Shown one piece after another: positions 8,195 to 16,563 of a stretch of 64,000 nt of DNA (positions are counted from its first letter, which is position 1; each line of letters begins with the position of its first letter). Location of the stretch: contig NZ_CP040174.1 in NCBI RefSeq assembly GCF_007858535.1, positions 2,356,001-2,420,000 on the forward strand, in the 5' to 3' direction. Both the position numbers and the translations under genes were made by a program. This DNA is from Arthrobacter sp. UKPF54-2. GTDB lineage: Bacteria; Actinomycetota; Actinomycetes; Actinomycetales; Micrococcaceae. The notes below the pieces were generated by a model that was given only the letters and a program-made list of their open reading frames with translations, was not told the DNA's origin and searched no databases.

Positions 8195-9310
8195 ATGGCA
8201 AACATTGATTTTCCCGCAGAAATCCGCGCGCTGCGCGCCACCTACGCCTCCATCGAGAACGTTTCGAATGTCGAGGCGCTGAAGGAAGACATCGCCGAAC
8301 TGAGCGAGCGCGCCGGCGAACCGAACCTCTGGGACGACCCCGCAGCCGCGCAGGTCATCACCTCCAAGCTCTCGCACAAACAGTCGGAACTGGAACGGCT
8401 GAACAAGCTGGCCGCCCGGATCGATGACCTGGAAGTCCTCGTGGAACTCGGCCAGGACGAGGACGACGCCGACTCCATGGCGGACGCCGCCGCGGAACTC
8501 GAATCCATCCGCAAGGCGCTGACGGACCTCGAGGTTGTCACGCTGCTCTCCGGAGAGTTCGACGAGCGCGAAGCCGTGGTCACCATTCGCGCCGGCGCCG
8601 GCGGCGTGGACGCGGCGGACTTCGCCGAGATGCTGCTGCGGATGTACCTGCGCTGGGCCGAACGCCACGGCTACCCGACCACCATCATGGACACCTCCTA
8701 CGCCGAAGAGGCCGGCCTGAAGTCCGCGACCTTTGAGGTCAAGGCCCCCTACGCCTTCGGCACGCTCAGCGTCGAGGCCGGCACCCACCGGCTGGTCCGG
8801 ATCAGCCCGTTCGACAACCAGGGCCGGCGCCAGACCTCCTTCGCCGCCGTCGAGGTTATCCCGCTGATCGAGCAGACCGACTCCATTGAGATCCCGGACA
8901 ACGAGATCCGCGTCGACGTCTTCCGCTCCTCCGGCCCGGGCGGCCAGTCGGTCAACACCACAGACTCCGCCGTACGCCTGACCCACCTCCCCACCGGCAC
9001 CGTGGTCTCGATGCAGAACGAAAAGTCCCAGCTGCAGAACCGGGCCGCCGCCATGCGCGTGCTGCAGTCCCGCCTGCTGCTGCTACAGAAGGAGCAGGAG
9101 GACGCGGAGAAGAAGGCGTTCGCCGGCGACGTCAAAGCGTCCTGGGGCGACCAGATGCGCTCCTACGTGCTCAATCCGTACCAGATGGTCAAGGACCTCC
9201 GCACCGAACACGAGGTGGGCAACACCTCCGCCGTGTTCGACGGCGAGATCGACGATTTCATCGACGCGGGCATCCGCTGGCGGACCGACAACCGCAACGC
9301 CGAGAAGTAG
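8195..9310 (+). CDS. prfB: Peptide chain release factor 2
   Basis: Terminates translation at UGA and UAA codons. It has 371 residues and one uninterrupted frame from ATG at 8195. The catalytic GGQ is at 249-251 ([10 protein letters not shown]), and the codon-recognition SPF motif is in RISPFDNQG, which distinguishes RF2 from RF1 (PxT). No programmed +1 frameshift or internal UGA is present in the first 40 codons. A TAGGCT box lies nine bases before the start, suggesting a very short or absent leader. It is followed by the ftsEX cluster, a common actinobacterial neighbourhood. Confidence 0.97.
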   Translation: MANIDFPAEIRALRATYASIENVSNVEALKEDIAELSERAGEPNLWDDPAAAQVITSKLSHKQSELERLNKLAARIDDLEVLVELGQDEDDADSMADAAAELESIRKALTDLEVVTLLSGEFDEREAVVTIRAGAGGVDAADFAEMLLRMYLRWAERHGYPTTIMDTSYAEEAGLKSATFEVKAPYAFGTLSVEAGTHRLVRISPFDNQGRRQTSFAAVEVIPLIEQTDSIEIPDNEIRVDVFRSSGPGGQSVNTTDSAVRLTHLPTGTVVSMQNEKSQLQNRAAAMRVLQSRLLLLQKEQEDAEKKAFAGDVKASWGDQMRSYVLNPYQMVKDLRTEHEVGNTSAVFDGEIDDFIDAGIRWRTDNRNAEK

Positions 9311-9450
9311 CCCCGGACAGCGCAGCCAAAATCCCGCGACACACCCCGGCCTTCCGGCCCCGGCGCCGTTACCCGTGCGTATAGTCGAGGGGCCGGTGCC
9401 CTACTTCCCCCAAAAGAAAGCCCGCGCCCCGGCAGCAGAACTGGTCTGAA

Positions 9451-9476
9451 AAATGCCCGGCTCCTGCAGGGCATTT
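9451..9476 (+). promoter_or_regulatory. Hairpin immediately upstream of the ftsE ribosome site
   Basis: AAATGCCC and GGGCATTT form an eight-base stem with a 10-base loop, ending directly before the AGGG ribosome site of ftsE (ATG 9483). A TATAGT -10-like box lies at 9380-9385. The hairpin could influence ribosome access; this is inference. Confidence 0.35.
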
Positions 9477-9482
9477 AGGGCC

Positions 9483-10226
9483 ATGATCCGTTTCGAAAAT
9501 GTCACCAAGGTCTACGACCAGAAGGCGCGCCCGGCGCTGGATTCGATCAACCTTGAGATTGACCGCGGCGAATTCGCCTTCCTCGTGGGAGCCTCCGGCT
9601 CGGGCAAGTCGACCTTCCTGCGCCTCGTGCTCAAGGAGGACCGCGCCTCCTCCGGCGCCGTGTACGTCGCCGGCCAGAACGTGGCCAAGATTTCCAGCTG
9701 GCGGGTGCCGCGGCTGCGCCGGGGAATCGGCGTCGTCTTCCAGGACTTCCGCCTGCTGCCGCAGAAAACCGTGTTCGCCAACGTCGCCTTCGCCATGCAG
9801 GTCATCGGCCGCAGCCGCAGCGTCATCCGCGAGACCGTCCCCGAAGTCCTCAAGACCGTGGGCCTGGAAGGCAAGGAGAACCGGCTGCCGCACGAACTCT
9901 CCGGCGGCGAGCAGCAGCGCGTGGCGATCGCCCGCGCCGTCGTCAACCGTCCCGGCATCCTGCTGGCCGACGAACCCACCGGCAACCTGGACCCCACCAC
10001 CTCGATGGGCATCATGGGTGTCCTCGACAAGATCAACCAGAACGGCACCACCGTGGTGATGGCTACGCACGACGACGACATCGTCAACGAGATGCGCAAG
10101 CGCGTGGTGGAACTGCGCAACGGCGTGGTGATCCGTGACGAGGCCCGCGCCCTGTACACCTCGATGGTGCCGGTGGTCGGCGCGTCCCGCCGGCTGCGGG
10201 ACGCGAGCGGGGAGGACCGGCTGTGA
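9483..10226 (+). CDS. ftsE: Cell division ATP-binding protein FtsE
   Basis: ABC ATPase that pairs with FtsX to control cell-wall hydrolysis at the septum. ATG at 9483 gives 247 residues; the frame is open ten codons earlier, but AGGG lies just before this ATG. Walker [10 protein letters not shown] is at 36-44, the signature LSGGEQQR and Walker [12 protein letters not shown] follow, and the switch His is in VMATHD. A C-terminal tail of about 25 residues extends past the core ATPase fold. Its stop overlaps the ftsX start. Confidence 0.95.
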   Translation: MIRFENVTKVYDQKARPALDSINLEIDRGEFAFLVGASGSGKSTFLRLVLKEDRASSGAVYVAGQNVAKISSWRVPRLRRGIGVVFQDFRLLPQKTVFANVAFAMQVIGRSRSVIRETVPEVLKTVGLEGKENRLPHELSGGEQQRVAIARAVVNRPGILLADEPTGNLDPTTSMGIMGVLDKINQNGTTVVMATHDDDIVNEMRKRVVELRNGVVIRDEARALYTSMVPVVGASRRLRDASGEDRL

Positions 10227-11137
10227 GGCTCGCGTTCGTCCTGGCCGAGATCGGCAGCGGCCTGCGCCGCAACCTGTCCATGGTGGTCTCCGTCATTCTG
10301 GTCACCTTCGTCTCCCTGACCTTCGTTGGCGCGGCCGGCATGCTGCAGCTGCAGATCAACCAGATGAAGGGCTACTGGTACGACAAGGTCCAGGTCGCCG
10401 TTTTCCTCTGCAGTGACGGTTCGACGGCGCCCGGCTGCGCCACCGGCCCGGCGACCCCGGAGCAGCAGGACACCCTGCGCAAGCTGCTGCAGTCCCCGTC
10501 CGTGGCCCAGTACGTCAACGACTTCCAGTACGAGTCCAAAGACGACGCCTACCGGCACTTCAAGGAGCAGTTCTCCAACTCGCCGATCGTGGACTCGGTC
10601 ACCCCGGACCAGCTCCCGGCCTCCTTCCGGATCAACCTGAAGGACCCGGAGAAGTACCAGGTGATCAGCGAAAACTTCTCCTCCCAGCCCGGCGTGGAGT
10701 CCGTCATCGACCAGCGCCAGCTGCTGGAACGGCTCTTCTCCGCGATGAACGCCGCCTCCCTCGTGGCGGTCAGCGTCGCCGGCGTAATGATCGTCTGCGC
10801 CATCCTGCTGATCGCGACCACCATCCGGCTCTCCGCGTTCAGCCGCCGCCGGGAAACCGGGATCATGCGCCTGGTGGGCGCGTCCAAGACCGTGATCCAG
10901 CTGCCCTTCATCCTGGAAGGCGTGATCGCGGCCGTGATCGGCGCCGCCCTCGCGTCCGGCACACTCTGGGCTGTGGCGCACTTCTTCCTGGGCGAATACC
11001 TGTCCAAGCAATACCCGGACACGGCGTTCATCTCCCCGGCTCAGACGCTGATCCTGGCTCCGGCCCTGATCGGCCTGGGCGTCCTGCTTGCCGGGATATC
11101 ATCACTCCTGACCCTCCGCCGCTACTTGAGGGTTTAG
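10223..11137 (+). CDS. ftsX: Cell division protein FtsX (permease-like)
   Basis: Membrane partner of FtsE that transmits ATP-driven movement to a periplasmic or extracellular hydrolase activator. It has 304 residues from GTG overlapping the ftsE stop. Layout is typical: one N-terminal membrane segment (about 20-42), a large extracellular domain (about 45-180, containing a cysteine pair in [10 protein letters not shown]), and three C-terminal membrane helices with the FtsX-type [14 protein letters not shown] loop. The downstream gene encodes the probable effector. Confidence 0.95.
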   Translation: MRLAFVLAEIGSGLRRNLSMVVSVILVTFVSLTFVGAAGMLQLQINQMKGYWYDKVQVAVFLCSDGSTAPGCATGPATPEQQDTLRKLLQSPSVAQYVNDFQYESKDDAYRHFKEQFSNSPIVDSVTPDQLPASFRINLKDPEKYQVISENFSSQPGVESVIDQRQLLERLFSAMNAASLVAVSVAGVMIVCAILLIATTIRLSAFSRRRETGIMRLVGASKTVIQLPFILEGVIAAVIGAALASGTLWAVAHFFLGEYLSKQYPDTAFISPAQTLILAPALIGLGVLLAGISSLLTLRRYLRV

Positions 11138-11163
11138 CTTTGCGCAACGAAGAGGGAATGCCC

Positions 11164-12552
11164 ATGACACCGAAGGCCCGACGCACCGCCCCGGCCGGCC
11201 GCGCCGTCCGCCGCAGCCGCCTGATCAGTGCCGCGGTGGTGCTGGTCCTCGCCGCCAACCTGGGTGCCTCGACCCCGGTGGCCTTCGCCGACACCCTGGA
11301 GGACCAGCAGTCGGCCCTCAACGCCGAGGCCGCGCGGGTCCAGCAGTCCCTCGAATTCGTCGACGCGAAAATCGCCAAGGCCGCCGGCGACCTGGTGATC
11401 TACCAGGGCCAGCTGCCGGGCGCCCAGCAGTTGCTGCTCGAGGCCCAGGGCCGGGTTGCCGGGGCCGTCAAGGAGGTGGAGGCCCTGGCTGCGCGGGTGG
11501 ACCTCGCCCAGCAGAACAAAGCCAAGATCACCCAGCAGCTGGAGAACGACAAGCAGAAGATCGCCGATACCAGGAAGCTGATCGGACAGATCGCCACGCA
11601 GGCCTACAAGTCAGGCGGCGTGCCGTCCAACCTCTCGCTCTTCTTCGGCTCGAACAAGAGCGGAAGCCTCACCGACACCATCGACCTGGCTGACCAGGCG
11701 CTGCGCAGCCAGAACTCCGCGATGGACAAACTCACCCAGCAGAACGCCACCAACGTGAACTCGCAGGCCCGCCTGCAGGCGGTCGAGGCCGAGATCAAGG
11801 ACCTCAAGGCCAAGGCCGACGCCGCGCTGGCCCGCGAGAAGGCCGCCCGCGACGAAGCCGAAGCCAAAAAGGCCGAGGTGGACAAGCTGATTGCCGACAC
11901 CACGCGCCTCAACAGCGAACTGCAGGCGGCCAAGCCGGGTATCCAGAGCCAGCTTGCCCAGGTCAAGGCGCAGCAGGACGCCGTCGCCGCGGAAATCGTC
12001 GAACGCGACCGTAAGCTGCGCGAGGCCTGGGAAGCCGAGCAGCGGCGCATCGCCGAGGCAGCCGCGGCCGCCGCCCGCGCGGCGGGCCAGGCCACCCGGC
12101 CCTACGTTCCCGCGCCCCCGGGCCCGCTGTCGTCCTTCGGCCTGCGCAGCCCGTTCAACGGCGTCCCGATCACCTCGGGCTTCGGCTGGCGCGCGACGCC
12201 CCCGGGCACCATCGACTTCTACGGCCAGGGCGGCTACATGCACACCGGCATCGACTTCGGCGCCGCCTGCGGCACCCCGGTCTTCGCGCCGGCGGCCGGC
12301 ACGGTTTACTCGGCGGGGTGGGGGAACGACGGCGGCGGTAACCACGTGAAGATCTCCCACGGCGTGGTGCAGGGCAACTCGCTGACCACGATTTTCTACC
12401 ACAACACCTCCGTGGTGGTCTCCTCGGGCCAGCAGGTCAGCCAGGGCCAGCTGATCGCCTACTCCGGTACGACCGGCAACTCCACCGGCTGCCATTCGCA
12501 CTTCGAGACCTGGGTCAACGGCCGGGCGGTCGACCCGATGGGCCTGCTCTAA
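11164..12552 (+). CDS. Secreted coiled-coil M23 peptidoglycan hydrolase, probable FtsEX effector
   Basis: Probably cleaves peptidoglycan cross-bridges at the septum when activated by FtsEX. ATG at 11164 is chosen because AGAGGGA precedes it by six bases; TTG 11140 and ATG 11158 are alternatives. The protein has 462 residues: signal peptide (about 15-46), a long Ala/Gln/Lys-rich coiled coil (about 47-300), and a C-terminal M23 domain. Zinc and catalytic residues are intact: HxxxD at H360/D364 and HSH at H444/H446. The plan resembles EnvC and PcsB, but the catalytic site here is complete, unlike EnvC. Genetic linkage to ftsEX supports the role. Confidence 0.88.
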   Translation: MTPKARRTAPAGRAVRRSRLISAAVVLVLAANLGASTPVAFADTLEDQQSALNAEAARVQQSLEFVDAKIAKAAGDLVIYQGQLPGAQQLLLEAQGRVAGAVKEVEALAARVDLAQQNKAKITQQLENDKQKIADTRKLIGQIATQAYKSGGVPSNLSLFFGSNKSGSLTDTIDLADQALRSQNSAMDKLTQQNATNVNSQARLQAVEAEIKDLKAKADAALAREKAARDEAEAKKAEVDKLIADTTRLNSELQAAKPGIQSQLAQVKAQQDAVAAEIVERDRKLREAWEAEQRRIAEAAAAAARAAGQATRPYVPAPPGPLSSFGLRSPFNGVPITSGFGWRATPPGTIDFYGQGGYMHTGIDFGAACGTPVFAPAAGTVYSAGWGNDGGGNHVKISHGVVQGNSLTTIFYHNTSVVVSSGQQVSQGQLIAYSGTTGNSTGCHSHFETWVNGRAVDPMGLL

Positions 12553-12591
12553 ACTGGAAGTGACCCGTCCCAACGACTGAGGAGTTTTACC

Positions 12592-13062
12592 GTGCCTAAA
12601 GAAAGTGGCCGGAAGGTAGTGGCCACCAACCGCAAGGCCCGGCACGACTACCACATCATGGATACCTATGAGGCTGGCATCGCGCTCATGGGCACCGAAG
12701 TGAAGTCCCTGCGCGAGGGCCACGCCTCCATGGTGGACGGCTTCTGCACCTTCTACAACGACGAGCTGTGGATGGAGGGCATCCATATCCCCGAGTACCA
12801 CCAGGGGAGCTGGACCAACCATGCCGCCCGCCGGCGTCGGAAGCTGCTCCTGCACCGCGACGAGCTGACCAAAATCTCGCACAAGATCCGCGAATCGGGC
12901 TTCACCATCGTGCCGCTGCAGCTGTACTTTGTGGACGGCCGGGCGAAGGTGGAGATCGGCGTCGCCCGCGGCAAGAAGGAATACGACAAGCGCCAGACGC
13001 TGCGCGAGCAGCAGGACAAGCGCGAGGCCCTGCGCGTGATGCGGGAGCGGAACCGGGCCTGA
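12592..13062 (+). CDS. smpB: SsrA-binding protein SmpB
   Basis: Binds tmRNA and brings it to stalled ribosomes in trans-translation. It has 156 residues with the family's typical N-terminal core (NRKARHDYHI, GTEVKSLREG), the RNA-binding beta-barrel, and a basic C-terminal tail (YDKRQTLREQQDKREALRVM) that enters the mRNA channel. GAGG precedes the start. The tmRNA gene follows about 125 bases downstream, so both parts of the rescue system are adjacent. Confidence 0.97.
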   Translation: MPKESGRKVVATNRKARHDYHIMDTYEAGIALMGTEVKSLREGHASMVDGFCTFYNDELWMEGIHIPEYHQGSWTNHAARRRRKLLLHRDELTKISHKIRESGFTIVPLQLYFVDGRAKVEIGVARGKKEYDKRQTLREQQDKREALRVMRERNRA

Positions 13063-13114
13063 CGCCCGGTCCGGCCAGCAGCGGTGCCGGGAATGAATCC
13101 GGCGGACGGTGCGT

Positions 13115-13120
13115 TATGAT
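13115..13120 (+). promoter_or_regulatory. Possible -10 element for tmRNA
   Basis: TATGAT about 65 bases before the mature tmRNA 5' end. A precursor from here would need 5' processing by RNase P, as expected for tmRNA. No convincing -35 was seen. Confidence 0.3.
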
Positions 13121-13186
13121 GGGTAGTCCGGGAAGGATCCGTTGGATCCCGACGGGATTGAAGAAGATTGTTTGATAACAAAATAC

Positions 13187-13554
13187 GGGGATGATCGGTT
13201 TCGACGATGTTAGTCGCGACAGGTGAAGCGGGCCGAGGATGCAGAATTATCTCGTAAACGCTGTCTGCAAACCAATAAGTGCCGAATCAAAACGCACTGA
13301 CTTCGCTCTCGCTGCCTAAGCAGTAAGACAGTCCGTCAGCCCGAGGTTGCTATTGCCCCGGATCCTGGCGTCATTTAGATAGCCACTGCTGTTTACCCTC
13401 GTCATCGGGGTGAACGGGACTCTTTGATGACTGGGCCCGGATCAGCCAGCTGTTTGCAGCATGGCTGGGGCCGAGAAAATCCGACGCAAACTGCGCCCGG
13501 AGAAGCCCTGACAACACGACATCGGACGGGGGTTCAATTCCCCCCATCTCCACA
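13187..13554 (+). ncRNA. ssrA: Transfer-messenger RNA (tmRNA)
   Basis: Tags peptides from stalled ribosomes and releases them. The 5' end GGGGAUGAUCGGUUUCGACGA is diagnostic. GGGGAUG pairs with CAUCUCC (13545-13551) with the conserved G-U wobble, forming the alanine acceptor stem, and the TPsiC arm GGGGGUUCAAUUCCCCCC precedes it. The tag reading frame ends DFALAA then TAA (13317-13319), the usual actinobacterial proteolysis signal; in that frame KPISAESKRT precedes it from 13269. The 3' CCA does not seem to be encoded. A strong terminator follows. The exact ends are uncertain by a few bases. Confidence 0.95.
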
Positions 13555-13589
13555 GCAGGAGCCCCGGCAACGGAGCTCCACCCCGTAGC

Positions 13590-13622
13590 AAAAGGCCGGA
13601 AGCATCAGCTTCCGGCCTTTTT
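13590..13622 (+). terminator. Rho-independent terminator after tmRNA
   Basis: AAAGGCCGGAAGC, loop ATCA, GCTTCCGGCCTTT with A and T tracts on both sides. It can serve the tmRNA gene and the convergent small gene at 13666-13800. Confidence 0.9.
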
Positions 13623-13665
13623 GTTGTGCTGGGACGGTGTTGTCCGTCGCGCGGGACGTCCGCGG

Positions 13666-13800
13666 TCAGCGCTTCTTAATGTGCGCCACCGGATCGGTGT
13701 GCTCGTCCACGATGTGCTTGGCCTTCTTCTCGGCCCGTTTTTCCTTGATGGTTTTGACCGGCTTCTTGGTGAGGTGCCGGTGCGGCGACTTGTCAGGCAT
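13666..13800 (-). CDS. Small basic protein of 44 residues, function unknown
   Basis: Reads from ATG at 13800 to TGA at 13666 with AGGGAG about eight bases upstream of the start. It begins MPDKSPHRHLTKK and is dominated by Lys, His and charged residues with no hydrophobic segment; a KEKRAEKKAKH stretch suggests a charged helix. It is too short for ordinary gene finding but has a good ribosome site and shares the bidirectional terminator. It may bind nucleic acid, judged only by charge. I do not recognise a family. Confidence 0.6.
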   Translation of the reverse strand: MPDKSPHRHLTKKPVKTIKEKRAEKKAKHIVDEHTDPVAHIKKR

Positions 13801-13852
13801 TTTGCGCGCTCCCTAAAAGGTGGGGGCCCGGGATGAGCCCGTGCTTTTAAGG

Positions 13853-14224
13853 CTACGCCTCGGGTACTGAGACGTCCACGATGCCGACGAACCGGCTCCC
13901 GACGCCCTCGTACTCGCTGCGGACCAGGCCGGACTCGAGCGGGGGCAGCTCGTACGGCGCGTGATCGGCGCAGCAGACGTAGCTGAACTCCGGCCACCAC
14001 TTCTTTGGCCGGGCCGTTTCGGCGAACCCGCAGACGGCGCAGGTCAGGTGGACCCAGACGGGCCGCTTGCCGGTCCGGTTGGCCCGGGACTGGAGCAGCC
14101 AGGCCGGCGGGCTGTCCAGCAGTTCGCCGAGTTCGGCCTCGGACAGGCGGGACGGAATGCCGTGACGGTGGGCCATTTCCAGCGGAATATCAAGGACCTG
14201 GGCAGCTTCACGTCTCGTAACCAT
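13853..14224 (-). CDS. Conserved hypothetical protein with zinc-ribbon-like cysteines
   Basis: A 123-residue protein of unknown role. The first 40 residues look like a small helix-turn-helix or helical region (VTRREAAQVLDIPLEMAHRHG). The middle has CAVC and, about 25 residues on, CCxDH, a possible zinc site. The end is beta-like. A TAAAAT box (14231-14236 on this strand) is exactly six bases before the ATG, so the mRNA is probably leaderless. It is divergent from the MFS gene. The N-terminus could suggest DNA binding, but this is weak. Confidence 0.65.
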   Translation of the reverse strand: MVTRREAAQVLDIPLEMAHRHGIPSRLSEAELGELLDSPPAWLLQSRANRTGKRPVWVHLTCAVCGFAETARPKKWWPEFSYVCCADHAPYELPPLESGLVRSEYEGVGSRFVGIVDVSVPEA

Positions 14225-14334
14225 CCTGCAATTTTACCGGACCCCGGGACACCGGCCGGCGCCGGGCGGCCGGTGCTAGGCTCAGTCCAAAGCCGGTGCC
14301 CGCTCCCAGGCGGGCAGTGAGGAAGGCAGCAGCC

Positions 14335-15741
14335 ATGTCCGGCACCCCCGCCGCAGCCATGTCCAGTGTCGAGAAGCGCGTGCTGTACGTGGCGATTGTC
14401 GCGTCCTTCATCGCCTTTCTGGACGGCTCTGTGGTGAACCTTGCCCTGCCGGCCATCGGGCGCGAGCTCGGCGGCGGGCTGGTGGTGCAGCAGTGGGTGG
14501 TGGACGCCTACCTGCTCACTCTGGGCGCGCTCATCCTGGTCGCCGGGTCCCTCTCGGACCAGTTCGGCCGGGTACGGGTCCTGCAATGGGGCCTCGCGGG
14601 TTTCACCGCCACCTCTGTGCTGTGCGGCCTGGCCTGGAGCGGGGAGTCACTGATCGTGGCCCGCGGCCTGCAGGGTGTGGCCGGGGCCCTGCTGGTGCCC
14701 AGCTCGCTGGCCCTGATTGTGACCGTGTTCAGCGGTCCGGCGCAGTCCGCGGCGATCGGCAAGTGGTCGGCCTGGACGTCCGGGGCCATCGTGGCCGCCC
14801 CGCTGCTCGGGGGCATCTCCGTGGACGTGTTCACCTGGCGGCTGATCTTCTTCCTCAACATCGTCCCCGCGGTGGCGGTCTGGCCGGCGTTGAGCCGGCT
14901 GCGCGAACTGGACCTGGGCCGTCTGCCCGGCAGCACCATCGACGTCAGGGGGACCGTGCTTGCGGTGATCGGCCTCGGCGGCATCGTGTACGCCTTCATT
15001 GAGCGCGGCAGCCTCGGCTGGGGCGCCCCGCAGGTCTGGCTCCCGCTGGTGATCGGCCTCGCCGGCCTGGCCGGGTTCCTGCTGCACGAACGGAGCACCC
15101 CGGCGCCGATGATGCCGCTGCGGCTCTTCGCCATCCGCAACTTCGGCTGGGGCAACATCGCCACCACGGTGATCTACGGCGCGCTGAACCTGGGCTTCTT
15201 TGTCCTGGGGCTCTTCCTGCAGCAGGTCGCCGGGCTCGGTGCCACCGCCGCCGGGTTCGCCCTGCTGCCCTCCACGCTGATTCTGCTCCTGCTCTCCGCA
15301 CGGGTCGGGGCGCTCTCGGGGCGTTTCGGCCCGCGCTGGTTCATGACGGCGGGGCCGCTGCTGTGCGCTGCGGGGTTTGTGATGCTGTTGGGCGTCGGCC
15401 TGCCGCTGGACTACTTTGGCCAGGTCTTCCCCGGGATGGTGGTCTTTGGGATTGGACTGGCCGTGACCGTGGCGCCGCTGACCGCGGCGATCCTGGGCGC
15501 GGTGGATCCGGAGGAGGCCGGGATCGGCTCGGCCGTGAACAACGCTGTGGCCCGTATCGCGGGCCTGGTGACCATTGCGTTCGCCGGGCTGATCACCGGG
15601 CCGGTGATTACGACGGCGGGCCTGCACGGCACGGCGATGGTCACCGCCGGGCTCTTCATCGCCGGCGCCGTGGCGTCCGCCGTCGGGATCCGGAACCCGC
15701 CACGGGAAGCCGTGGACAGTACGGGCGCCGGCGCGGCCTAG
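14335..15741 (+). CDS. MFS drug-export permease, DHA2 (EmrB/QacA) family
   Basis: Predicted 14-helix proton antiporter exporting a drug or metabolite; the substrate is unknown. ATG at 14335 follows GAGGAAGG; an in-frame GTG at 14296 lies upstream without a better ribosome site. It has 468 residues. The motif DGSVVNLALPAI at the first helix and the loop GSLSDQFGRVR match the family's motif D1 and motif A. It is not next to a TetR or MarR regulator. It converges on crcB with stop codons sharing the four bases CTAG. Confidence 0.88.
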   Translation: MSGTPAAAMSSVEKRVLYVAIVASFIAFLDGSVVNLALPAIGRELGGGLVVQQWVVDAYLLTLGALILVAGSLSDQFGRVRVLQWGLAGFTATSVLCGLAWSGESLIVARGLQGVAGALLVPSSLALIVTVFSGPAQSAAIGKWSAWTSGAIVAAPLLGGISVDVFTWRLIFFLNIVPAVAVWPALSRLRELDLGRLPGSTIDVRGTVLAVIGLGGIVYAFIERGSLGWGAPQVWLPLVIGLAGLAGFLLHERSTPAPMMPLRLFAIRNFGWGNIATTVIYGALNLGFFVLGLFLQQVAGLGATAAGFALLPSTLILLLLSARVGALSGRFGPRWFMTAGPLLCAAGFVMLLGVGLPLDYFGQVFPGMVVFGIGLAVTVAPLTAAILGAVDPEEAGIGSAVNNAVARIAGLVTIAFAGLITGPVITTAGLHGTAMVTAGLFIAGAVASAVGIRNPPREAVDSTGAGAA

Positions 15742-16109
15742 GCGGCCAGGACGACGCCGAGGGCGGCAGCGGCGAGCCCGGCGGCCAGGTTGGCGGCGAT
15801 GTTGAGCAAGGCCGCCCGGTACCGAGCCTCGCTGACCAGCCGGATGGTGGCCGTGGTCCAGGAGCTGAAGGTGGTCAGGCCGCCGGCCAGGCCGCTGGCG
15901 AGGGCTGCCTGCCACTCGGGGCCAAGGCCCAGCCGCGGCGTGACCCCGAGGGAGAGCCCGATGATGAAGGATCCGGCGACGTTCACCGCCAGGGTCGCCC
16001 ACGGCCAGTGCGGATGCGGGCCGGTCCGGTGGGCGAACCAGGAGTCGACGGCGAATCTCAACAGGGCCCCGGCCACCCCGAAGGCCCCCACGAGCAGCGC
16101 CGCGGTCAT
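15738..16109 (-). CDS. crcB: Fluoride channel Fluc/CrcB (second of pair)
   Basis: Small four-helix membrane protein that lets fluoride leave the cell. ATG at 16109 gives 123 residues and overlaps the stop of the upstream crcB copy by four bases; the open frame upstream to 16211 is a shadow of that copy. Conserved elements are present: NVAGSF in the second helix region and GGLTTFSSW, the Phe-box and pore motif. It forms a pair with the next gene; Fluc channels are dual-topology dimers, and adjacent copies may assemble as heterodimers. Confidence 0.88.
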   Translation of the reverse strand: MTAALLVGAFGVAGALLRFAVDSWFAHRTGPHPHWPWATLAVNVAGSFIIGLSLGVTPRLGLGPEWQAALASGLAGGLTTFSSWTTATIRLVSEARYRAALLNIAANLAAGLAAAALGVVLAA

Positions 16110-16552
16110 TGCGCCCCGCCGCTCAGGTCCGCCAGCGCCTTGCCGGCTTTCCACCCGGCGGCGGCCGCGCCCAGTCCGAGGACCAGCGACAGCGCGAGGT
16201 AGGCCAGCCACACGGCGTGGAAACCGCCGCGGATCAGCTGGTCAACGGCGAGGGCCAGCGCCGAGAACGTGGTGAAGGACCCCAGCAGGCCCGGGCCGAG
16301 GCCCGCCCTGAGCCAGAACGCCGTCCGGGGCCGGGCGATCCACAGCGTGGTCAGTGCAGCGAGGACGAAGCTCCCGGCGACGTTGATCGCCAGGGTGGTC
16401 CAGGGCACGGCGCCCGCCGCCTCGGGGAAGGCCAGGCCCGCGCCGTAGCGCAGCTCGGTTCCGATCAGGCCGCCGACAGCGACCGCCGCCCACGCCCGCC
16501 AGCCGGGGACCGCGGCGACGGTGGCCGGCCGTTCCCCGGGCAGCGCCTTCAC
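16106..16552 (-). CDS. crcB: Fluoride channel Fluc/CrcB (first of pair)
   Basis: Second CrcB-type channel, 148 residues from GTG at 16552; a TTG at 16585 would add 11 residues overlapping mntR. It contains GGLIGTELRYG in the first helix, NVAGSF, and GSFTTFSAL, all typical of the family. The C-terminal helix ends in a charged tail. No fluoride riboswitch is evident upstream, since the gene follows mntR with an overlap or tiny gap. Start choice is uncertain. Confidence 0.86.
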   Translation of the reverse strand: MKALPGERPATVAAVPGWRAWAAVAVGGLIGTELRYGAGLAFPEAAGAVPWTTLAINVAGSFVLAALTTLWIARPRTAFWLRAGLGPGLLGSFTTFSALALAVDQLIRGGFHAVWLAYLALSLVLGLGAAAAGWKAGKALADLSGGAQ

Positions 16553-16563
16553 GCAGCACCCAT

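Noticed and set aside
13371..13553. Minus-strand reading frame over the tmRNA
   Set aside because: Lies wholly inside tmRNA; the sequence is explained by RNA structure.
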